A stretch of DNA of 8,877 nucleotides from an uncultured Oscillospiraceae bacterium (GTDB taxonomy: Bacteria > Bacillota > Clostridia > Oscillospirales > Oscillospiraceae), in contig CAKTNP010000044.1 of NCBI GenBank assembly GCA_934589155.1, positions 1-8,877 of the forward strand, in the 5' to 3' direction. The notes beneath the pieces are model-generated. The model saw only the letters and a list, made by a program, of their open reading frames with translations. It was not told where the DNA came from and did no database searches. Both the position numbers and the translations under genes were made by a program. Shown in pieces: positions 1 to 8,877 of this stretch. Positions within the stretch are counted from its first letter, which is position 1; each line of letters starts with the position of its first letter.

Positions 1-308
1 ATAGCGCCGTCCATCTGAGCAGCACCGGTGATCATGTTCTTGATATAGTCGGCGTGGCCCGGGCAGTCAACGTGAGCGTAGTGCCGGTTGTCGGTCTCGT
101 ACTCCACGTGAGCGGTGTTGATCGTGATACCACGAGCCTTCTCCTCGGGAGCCTTATCGATGGAAGCATAGTCCTCGAAGGCAGCCTGGCCCTTCAGAGC
201 CAGATACTTGGTGATCGCGGCGGTCAGAGTGGTCTTGCCGTGGTCAACATGGCCGATGGTGCCGATGTTAACGTGAGGCTTGTTTCTTTCAAATTTCTGC
301 TTAGCCAT
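1..308 (-). CDS. tuf: Elongation factor Tu, N-terminal part (cut by window edge)
   Basis: EF-Tu is the cytoplasmic GTPase that carries aminoacyl-tRNA to the ribosomal A site. The 102 residues visible are the first part of the GTP-binding domain. The P-loop GHVDHGKT lies at residues 19-26, the switch I RGIT at 59-62, and the G3 motif DCPGH at 81-85. The NKxD motif and domains II and III lie beyond the window. The start is the ATG at 308-306. It is preceded by a perfect AGGAGG (317-322) with an 8-nt spacer, and the protein begins [20 protein letters not shown] as is usual for the family. The gene follows fusA by 108 nt, as in the str operon of most bacteria. That gap may hold its own promoter. 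No frameshift or missing key residue is visible. Identity is certain; only the 3' end is missing. Confidence 0.98.
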   Translation of the reverse strand, partial: MAKQKFERNKPHVNIGTIGHVDHGKTTLTAAITKYLALKGQAAFEDYASIDKAPEEKARGITINTAHVEYETDNRHYAHVDCPGHADYIKNMITGAAQMDGA

Positions 309-380
309 TTGAAAATCCTCCTGTAATTTGTTGTTGAATGGAATGATGAAAAGAATTTCGCTTTTTTGCCATCTGCGCCT

Positions 381-409
381 ATCATACTACAAAACGCAGA
401 GAAAAACAA
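381..409 (-). promoter_or_regulatory. Possible internal promoter for tuf in the fusA–tuf spacer
   Basis: Read on the minus strand, TTGTTT (404-409) and TATGAT (381-386) are separated by 17 nt. The -10 box matches the sigma-A consensus at 5 of 6 positions, but the -35 box at only 3 of 6, and there is no TGn extension. It would start transcription near 374, giving a leader of about 65 nt before the tuf AGGAGG. An inverted repeat TCTGCG/CGCAGA (372-377 and 396-401, 18-nt loop) overlaps it and is not followed by a T-run, so I see no terminator between fusA and tuf. A separate tuf promoter would fit the need for EF-Tu in excess over EF-G. This is a weak sequence-only prediction in AT-rich DNA. Confidence 0.35.
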
Positions 410-416
410 GAGAAAT

Positions 417-2495
417 TTATCCGCGAGTCCGCTTGGCGATGATCTCTTCAGCCTTGCTCTTAGGCAGCTCCGTATAATGGCTGGGCTCCATGGTGTACTG
501 ACCACGGCCCTGGGTGCCGCTCCGCAGATCGGTGGCGTAGCCGAACATCTCGGCCAGAGGCACGAAAGCGCGGATCCGGGCGGTGCCGTTGTCGTTCTCC
601 TGGCCCTCGATGTTGCCCCGGCGGGAAGAAATGTCGCCGATGACGGTGCCCATATACTCATCGGGAACGATGACGTTCACACGCATGATGGGCTCCAGGA
701 TCACGGGCTGCGCCTTCCGGCAGGCCTCCTTGAAAGCCATGGAACCGGCGATCTTAAAGGCCATTTCAGAGGAGTCGACCTCGTGGTAAGAGCCGTCGAA
801 CAGGGTGACCTTCACATCCACAACGGGGAAGCCAGCAAGCACACCGGCCTGCATGGCACCCTGGATACCGGCGTCAACAGCAGGGATATACTCCTTGGGG
901 ATGGCGCCGCCAACCACGTTGTTGATGAACTCGTAGCCCTTGCCGGACTCATTGGGCTCCACGATGATCTTAACGTGACCATACTGGCCCTTACCGCCGG
1001 ACTGGCGGGCATACTTGGTGTCCTGAGTAACGGACTTGCGGATGGTCTCCTTATAGGCGACCTGGGGAGCGCCAACATTGGCCTCCACCTTGAACTCCCG
1101 GAGCAGACGATCCACAATGATCTCCAGGTGGAGCTCGCCCATGCCGGCGATAATGGTCTGGCCCGTCTCTTCATCGGTGTAGGTCCGGAAGGTGGGATCC
1201 TCCTCGGCCAGCTTGGCCAGGGCGATGCCCATCTTCTCCTGACCGGCCTTGGTCTTGGGCTCGATGGCGACCCGGATAACGGGCTCGGGGAAGACCATGG
1301 ACTCCAGGATGATGGGGTGATCCTCATCACAGAAGGTGTCGCCGGTGGTGGTGTTCTTCACGCCCACGGCGGCGGCGATGTCGCCGGAGTAGACCTTGTC
1401 GATGTCCTCTCTGTGGTTGGCGTGCATCTGCAGGATACGGCCCAGGCGCTCACGGGTCTTCTTCGTGGAGTTCAGGACCGTAGTGCCCTTCTCCAGGGTA
1501 CCGGAGTACACACGGAAGTAGCACAGCTTGCCCACAAAGGGATCGGTAGCGATCTTAAAGGCCAGAGCGGAGAAGGGTGCATCGTCGGAAGCGGGACGGA
1601 AGTCCTCTTCCTCGGTGTCGGGGTTGATGCCCTTGACGCCCTTTTTATCCAAGGGAGAAGGCATATAGTCCACAACGGCATCCAGCATTTCCTGCACACC
1701 CTTGTTCTTGTAGGAAGAACCGCAGGTCACAGGAACCATGGTGTTGTCGATGGTGGCCTTCCGGATGGCGGCCTTGATCTTTTCGATGGGGACCTCTTCT
1801 TCCATGAGGACCATTTCCATGATCTCGTCGTCCACGTCGGAGACGGCGTCCATGAGCTTCTCACGGTACTCATTGGCCAGATCCACCATGTCGGCGGGGA
1901 TCTCCTCCTCGCGCATATCCTTGCCCAGCTCATCGTAGAACACGAAGGCCTTCATCTTCAGCAGGTCGATAACGCCCTTGAAGTCAGCCTCGGAACCGAT
2001 GGGCAGCTGGATGGGAACGGCGTTGCACTTCAGCCGGTCGTGCATCATCTGCAGGACGTGGTAGAAGTTGGCGCCCATGATGTCCATCTTGTTGACGTAC
2101 ACCATACGGGGGACCTTGTACTCGTCGGCCTGACGCCAGACGGTCTCGGTCTGGGGCTCAACGCCGCCCTTGGCGCACAGAACGGTCACAGAGCCGTCCA
2201 GCACACGCAGGCTGCGCTCCACCTCCACGGTGAAGTCCACATGGCCCGGGGTATCGATGATGTTGATCCGGCGACCCTTCCAGAAACAGGTGGTAGCAGC
2301 GGAGGTGATGGTGATGCCACGCTCCTGCTCCTGGGCCATCCAGTCCATGGTGGCGGAGCCGTCATGGGTCTCACCGATCTTGTAGTTCCGGCCGGTGTAG
2401 AACAGGATACGCTCCGTCGTGGTGGTCTTGCCGGCATCGATGTGGGCCATGATGCCGATGTTACGGGTATTTTCGAGAGAATACTGTCTAGGCAT
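417..2495 (-). CDS. fusA: Elongation factor G
   Basis: EF-G is the cytoplasmic GTPase that drives ribosomal translocation and, with ribosome recycling factor, helps split post-termination ribosomes. The 692-residue length is typical; from memory the B. subtilis protein is the same size. GTPase motifs are intact: AHIDAGKT at 17-24, RGIT at 59-62, DTPGH at 81-85 and NKMD at 135-138. Domain II follows at about 305-400 and domain III at about 400-475, with GMGELHLEI at 451-459. Domain IV contains YGHV (505-508) and the [10 protein letters not shown] loop at 571-580, whose His571 corresponds to the tip histidine that reaches the decoding centre. Domain V runs to the end. The ATG at 2495 has AAGGAG (2503-2508) at a 7-nt spacing, inside a gap of only 15 nt after rpsG, so the two are almost certainly cotranscribed. 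The stop is TAA. This looks like the canonical housekeeping EF-G, not a TetM-type or EF-G2 paralogue. Confidence 0.99.
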   Translation of the reverse strand: MPRQYSLENTRNIGIMAHIDAGKTTTTERILFYTGRNYKIGETHDGSATMDWMAQEQERGITITSAATTCFWKGRRINIIDTPGHVDFTVEVERSLRVLDGSVTVLCAKGGVEPQTETVWRQADEYKVPRMVYVNKMDIMGANFYHVLQMMHDRLKCNAVPIQLPIGSEADFKGVIDLLKMKAFVFYDELGKDMREEEIPADMVDLANEYREKLMDAVSDVDDEIMEMVLMEEEVPIEKIKAAIRKATIDNTMVPVTCGSSYKNKGVQEMLDAVVDYMPSPLDKKGVKGINPDTEEEDFRPASDDAPFSALAFKIATDPFVGKLCYFRVYSGTLEKGTTVLNSTKKTRERLGRILQMHANHREDIDKVYSGDIAAAVGVKNTTTGDTFCDEDHPIILESMVFPEPVIRVAIEPKTKAGQEKMGIALAKLAEEDPTFRTYTDEETGQTIIAGMGELHLEIIVDRLLREFKVEANVGAPQVAYKETIRKSVTQDTKYARQSGGKGQYGHVKIIVEPNESGKGYEFINNVVGGAIPKEYIPAVDAGIQGAMQAGVLAGFPVVDVKVTLFDGSYHEVDSSEMAFKIAGSMAFKEACRKAQPVILEPIMRVNVIVPDEYMGTVIGDISSRRGNIEGQENDNGTARIRAFVPLAEMFGYATDLRSGTQGRGQYTMEPSHYTELPKSKAEEIIAKRTRG

Positions 2496-2510
2496 ATAGC
2501 AGCTCCTTCA

Positions 2511-2981
2511 TTACCAACGGAAATGGGAGAACGCCTTGTTGGCCTCTGCCATCTTGTGGGTATCCTCGCGCTTCTTCACAGCGGAGCCGGTGTTGTTGTA
2601 TGCGTCCATGATCTCAGCGGCCAGCCGCTCCTTCATGGTTTTCTCGGCGCGATTGCGGCTGTAAGTGGTCAGCCAACGCAGACCCAGGGTCTGACGCCGG
2701 ACAGGCCGAACCTCAATAGGCACCTGATAAGTGGCGCCGCCCACACGACGGGATTTCACCTCAACGGCGGGCATGATATTCTCCATCGCCTGCTGGAAAA
2801 CCTCCAGGCCGTTCTTGCCTGTCTTTTCCTCGACGATGTCGAAGGCACCATAGACGACCTTCTGGGCCACGCCCTTCTTGCCGTCCAGCATGATGCTGTT
2901 TACGAGCTTCGTAACCAGAGTGGAATTGTAAATAGGATCGGGGAGAACTTCCCTCTTCGGAACATTACCTCTTCTGGGCAC
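2511..2981 (-). CDS. rpsG: 30S ribosomal protein S7 (uS7), GTG start
   Basis: S7 is a primary 16S rRNA-binding protein that organises the 3' major domain (30S head) and lines the E/P-site tRNA path. In E. coli it also represses its own operon by binding the rpsL–rpsG spacer. The product is 156 aa, the usual bacterial length. It begins with the conserved [18 protein letters not shown] block and carries [13 protein letters not shown] near residues 81-93 and [10 protein letters not shown] further on. I place the start at the GTG at 2981-2979. It makes the protein collinear with known S7, and AAGGAGGG (2989-2996) sits 7 nt upstream. A second in-frame GTG at 2999-2997 would add six residues (VKEGSE), but it overlaps the ribosome-binding site and is unlikely to be used. 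The stop TAA is 15 nt before the fusA start. Confidence 0.98.
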   Translation of the reverse strand: MPRRGNVPKREVLPDPIYNSTLVTKLVNSIMLDGKKGVAQKVVYGAFDIVEEKTGKNGLEVFQQAMENIMPAVEVKSRRVGGATYQVPIEVRPVRRQTLGLRWLTTYSRNRAEKTMKERLAAEIMDAYNNTGSAVKKREDTHKMAEANKAFSHFRW

Positions 2982-2988
2982 TTCGCTT

Positions 2989-2996
2989 CCCTCCTT
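2989..2996 (-). promoter_or_regulatory. Ribosome binding site that fixes the rpsG start
   Basis: AAGGAGGG lies 7 nt upstream of the GTG at 2981, an optimal spacing. The alternative upstream GTG at 2999-2997 is immediately 5' of this site, so ribosomes bound here cannot start there. Automated callers that take the longest frame would over-extend rpsG by six codons. Confidence 0.9.
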
Positions 2997-3023
2997 CACA
3001 TAAAAATGATTTCATAGGTACTT

Positions 3024-3100
3024 CGAAAGTGTTCTTTCGTTGGTGCTTGCCAGAAGTTTTTACATATATAAAAACGTCATGGCAAGGCTTTTTGCCTTGC
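3024..3100 (-). promoter_or_regulatory. Structured rpsL–rpsG spacer with overlapping alternative hairpins
   Basis: Three hairpins can form in the transcript of this 157-nt gap. In transcription order: hairpin A is a perfect 7-bp stem GCAAGGC/GCCTTGC (3082-3088 with 3094-3100) and a 5-nt loop. Hairpin B has an outer 7-bp stem CTTGCCA/TGGCAAG (3046-3052 with 3080-3086), a 3x4 internal loop, and an inner 7-bp stem GTTTTTA/TAAAAAC (3056-3062 with 3069-3075) closing a 6-nt loop. Hairpin C is CGAAAG/CTTTCG (3024-3029 with 3034-3039). A and B share 3082-3086 and cannot coexist. None is directly followed by a T-run, so I do not call a terminator. The position matches the spacer where S7 binds in E. 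coli, but the fold has not been compared with that element. A regulatory or processing role is inference; the base pairing is directly visible. Confidence 0.6.
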
Positions 3101-3138
3101 AGTAAGGCGTGGGACGCAGTCAATGGGTCGGCGAAGAA

Positions 3139-3564
3139 TTACTTCTTCTTGGCAGCCTTAGGCCGCTTTGCACCGTACTTGGAACGAGACTGCTTCCGGT
3201 TTGCAACGCCCTGGGTATCGAGGGTGCCGCGGATGATGTGGTAACGAACGCCAGGCAGGTCCTTGACACGGCCGCCGCGGATCAGCACCACAGAGTGCTC
3301 CTGCAGGTTGTGGCCCACACCGGGAATATAAGCGGAAACTTCGTAGCCGTTGGTCAGACGCACACGGGCGATCTTACGCAGGGCGGAGTTAGGCTTCTTG
3401 GGGGTGGTGGTACGCACAGCAGTGCAGACGCCTCTCTTCTGGGGGGAAGCCAGGTCGCCGGTCCGGTTCTGAAGGGTGTTCAGATTCTTCTGCAGAGCAG
3501 GAGCGGTGGACTTGTAGGTGGCCTGTTCTCTTCCTTTTCTCACGAGCTGGTTAAAAGTAGGCAT
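3139..3564 (-). CDS. rpsL: 30S ribosomal protein S12 (uS12)
   Basis: S12 sits at the 30S decoding centre and contributes to codon–anticodon checking; it is also the classic streptomycin-resistance locus. The product is 141 aa. It begins [11 protein letters not shown] and contains PQKRGVC (41-47), [13 protein letters not shown] (52-64), [26 protein letters not shown] (about 84-109) and a basic C-terminus. Compared with E. coli S12 it has 13 extra residues before PQKRGVC (within about 24-40), a known feature of the Firmicutes form. Lys56 and Lys101 correspond to E. coli K43 and K88 (Met counted) and are the wild-type residues, so no classic streptomycin-resistance change is present. Asp102 matches the aspartate methylthiolated by RimO in other bacteria. 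The ATG at 3564 has AAGGAG (3573-3578) 8 nt upstream. It is 66 nt after the L7Ae-like gene and 157 nt before rpsG. Confidence 0.98.
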   Translation of the reverse strand: MPTFNQLVRKGREQATYKSTAPALQKNLNTLQNRTGDLASPQKRGVCTAVRTTTPKKPNSALRKIARVRLTNGYEVSAYIPGVGHNLQEHSVVLIRGGRVKDLPGVRYHIIRGTLDTQGVANRKQSRSKYGAKRPKAAKKK

Positions 3565-3589
3565 TAGGTGATCTCCTTTCTTTGAAACT

Positions 3590-3631
3590 CGCCATAGGCG
3601 GTATATATCCTCGGGCAGAGCCCGTAAGGAT
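3590..3631 (-). repeat. Hairpin pair between the L7Ae-like gene and rpsL
   Basis: The 66-nt spacer can fold twice. The larger stem pairs ATCCT plus CGGGC (3607-3616) with GCCCG plus AGGAT (3620-3624 and 3627-3631). It has 10 bp, a 3-nt loop and a 2-nt bulge (3625-3626). It reaches the last base of the upstream TGA stop codon. A smaller CGCC/GGCG stem (3590-3593 with 3597-3600) follows. There is no T-run after either, so this does not look like a terminator. A role in mRNA processing or in translational separation of the two genes is only a guess. Confidence 0.45.
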
Positions 3632-3888
3632 CAGTTCTTTTCCCCGTCGGCACACAGACCGGCGGCGGAGGCGCCCACATCGATGGCGCAGGCCCGGCCA
3701 AGTTCCTCCATGGTGGGGATCCATTGGCAGGGAGCCCCTTTTTCCCGGCAGAGCCGTTCCAGGGGTTCGGTCAGATCAGGATCAGCGTCCTGGGCCAGGA
3801 AAGCACACTCCACGGTGCCCTCCTCCAGGGCTTTTCTCAGCTGCTTGACGCCGACGACCTTGCGACCGGTTTTCAGTTTCTCCAACAT
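3631..3888 (-). CDS. rplGB: L7Ae/L30e/Gadd45-family RNA-binding protein (YbxF-like)
   Basis: This is a small cytoplasmic protein of the L7Ae fold, whose B. subtilis relative YbxF binds kink-turn RNA. Its exact cellular target is unsettled in the family. The product is 85 aa, close to YbxF length. It shows the family's first RNA-contact block VVGVKQLRKALEEG (11-24), the AQDADPDLT strand-turn (32-40) and the C-terminal LGRACAIDVGASA loop (63-75). I chose the ATG at 3888 because GGAG (3898-3901) lies 9 nt upstream and the homology starts there. A longer in-frame reading from 3939 would run across the -10 box of the promoter and is rejected. The gene heads the str unit, as ybxF does in Bacillus. 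It has five cysteines (28, 47, 54, 67, 79), which seems many for this family. The symbol follows B. subtilis usage; function beyond RNA binding is inferred. Confidence 0.9.
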   Translation of the reverse strand: MLEKLKTGRKVVGVKQLRKALEEGTVECAFLAQDADPDLTEPLERLCREKGAPCQWIPTMEELGRACAIDVGASAAGLCADGEKN

Positions 3889-3897
3889 TTTATCCGT

Positions 3898-3901
3898 CTC
3901 C
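3898..3901 (-). promoter_or_regulatory. Ribosome binding site deciding the L7Ae-like start
   Basis: GGAG with a 9-nt spacer precedes the ATG at 3888. The in-frame upstream ATGs at 3918 and 3939 lack such a site. The one at 3939 lies upstream of the predicted transcription start near 3922, and the one at 3918 would leave only about 4 nt of leader. Confidence 0.75.
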
Positions 3902-3928
3902 AGGCAATAAACGTCCATACAGATTGAT

Positions 3929-3956
3929 ATTATACCCATTATTTTGAAAAAGTCAA
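3929..3956 (-). promoter_or_regulatory. Strong sigma-A promoter for the L7Ae–rpsL–rpsG–fusA–tuf unit
   Basis: On the minus strand a -35 box TTGACT (3951-3956; 5 of 6 consensus) and a perfect -10 box TATAAT (3929-3934) are separated by 16 nt. The upstream DNA to about 3995 is AT-rich with A/T runs, resembling an UP element. Transcription should start near 3922, leaving a leader of about 34 nt before the ATG at 3888. It lies directly downstream of the rpoC hairpin terminator. It therefore explains how the ribosomal/elongation genes can be expressed separately from rpoBC. It is the best promoter match I found in any gap of this window. Confidence 0.85.
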
Positions 3957-3963
3957 CAAAATT

Positions 3964-3981
3964 TACAGGAATCTTTCTGTA
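3964..3981. repeat. Imperfect inverted repeat TACAG-N8-CTGTA upstream of the str promoter
   Basis: Arms TACAG (3964-3968) and CTGTA (3977-3981) flank 8 nt; the inner bases are also partly symmetric (AA and TT pairs). The centre is about 18 bp upstream of the -35 box, where an activator or UP-element contact could sit. It could equally be chance in AT-rich DNA. I know no regulator with this site in this context. Confidence 0.25.
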
Positions 3982-4059
3982 TTTTCACTAAATTTTCGAG
4001 GCTCCGCTTCTCCTTGGCTTTTTGTCTCTGGAGGGCGGACAACCATCCGTCATTTGGAA

Positions 4060-4097
4060 AGACACAGCGCACCCGCCGGAGGGCCCGGCGGGTGCGC
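4060..4097 (-). terminator. Intrinsic-type terminator after rpoC
   Basis: A perfect 13-bp, very GC-rich stem pairs 4067-4079 (GCGCACCCGCCGG) with 4085-4097 (CCGGCGGGTGCGC), closed by a 5-nt loop. It begins 22 nt after the rpoC stop. In the transcript it is followed by UGUGUCUUU, a broken and rather weak U-tract, so termination may be partial. Reading on the plus strand there is no T-run, so the orientation fits rpoC. The promoter for the next unit follows about 100 nt later. Between 3982 and 4059 I see no further clear element. Confidence 0.75.
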
Positions 4098-4119
4098 GCT
4101 TGGTCAGATTGGGGGAAAA

Positions 4120-7800
<3,681 letters not shown>

Positions 7801-7805
7801 TTGTA

Positions 7806-8877
<1,072 letters not shown>

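Noticed and set aside
2979..2999. Upstream GTG start giving a 162-aa S7
   Set aside because: The codon abuts the Shine-Dalgarno sequence, and the six extra residues are not part of S7 proteins; 156 aa is the normal length.
366..3017. An 883-codon open frame on the plus strand opposite fusA and rpsG
   Set aside because: It is antisense to two unmistakable genes and runs through their gap. Its Gly/His/Leu/Val/Asp-rich repetitive composition is what the reverse complement of strongly biased, C/G-ending codons gives. No domain is recognisable.
3046..3070. Possible internal promoter TTGCCA-N17-TAAAAA in the rpsL–rpsG gap
   Set aside because: The -35 box is fair, but the -10 box matches only 4 of 6. 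Both boxes lie in the arms of hairpin B, which explains the sequence better.
3082..3100. Hairpin A as an intrinsic terminator after rpsL
   Set aside because: The stem is only 7 bp and the T-run starts about 7 nt after it, not directly. Terminating here would cut off rpsG and fusA.
3139..3564. Streptomycin-resistance allele of rpsL
   Set aside because: Both key lysines (56 and 101, E. coli K43 and K88) are the wild-type residues.
3109..3567. Plus-strand open frame opposite rpsL
   Set aside because: It is the mirror of rpsL with no plausible ribosome-binding site or family resemblance.

Overview
The window is a contiguous piece of the bacterial core information-processing locus, with every gene on the minus strand. 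In transcription order (right to left) it runs: 3' part of rpoB, complete rpoC, a small L7Ae/YbxF-family gene, rpsL, rpsG, fusA and the 5' part of tuf. This rpoBC–ybxF–rpsL–rpsG–fusA–tuf order is the standard Firmicutes arrangement. The high G+C content with C/G-ending codons, the Gram-positive type S12, a beta' subunit without the large enterobacterial insertion and an acidic beta C-terminus suggest a high-GC Clostridia member. An Oscillospiraceae-like gut anaerobe (Flavonifractor/Oscillibacter-like) is my best guess; this is inference from memory, not a database match.

Layout. 8877–7806: rpoB, cut by the window edge, ending in a 65-residue acidic tail. 7800–4120: rpoC, 5 nt after rpoB, 1226 aa. 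4119–3889: the largest non-coding gap (231 nt). It holds a perfect 13-bp GC hairpin that probably ends rpoBC transcription, a small inverted repeat, and a near-consensus sigma-A promoter (TTGACT, 16 nt, TATAAT) that restarts transcription. 3888–3631: L7Ae-like protein. 3564–3139: rpsL. 3138–2982: a 157-nt spacer with three hairpins, two of which share bases and exclude each other. 2981–2511: rpsG with a GTG start. 2495–417: fusA. 416–309: a 108-nt spacer with a possible weak tuf promoter. 308–1: tuf, cut by the window edge.

Function. rpoB and rpoC encode the catalytic core of RNA polymerase. rpsL and rpsG encode 30S proteins of the decoding centre and head. fusA and tuf encode the two elongation GTPases. 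The L7Ae-like protein is a probable kink-turn RNA binder at the head of the str unit. The terminator followed by a strong promoter suggests polymerase and translation genes are transcribed as separate units, with possible further control inside the rpsL–rpsG and fusA–tuf spacers.

I found no mobile element, CRISPR, tRNA/rRNA, defence gene or undescribed protein system. The most interesting unexplained signals are RNA structures in the non-coding gaps and an apparent insertion in RpoC.
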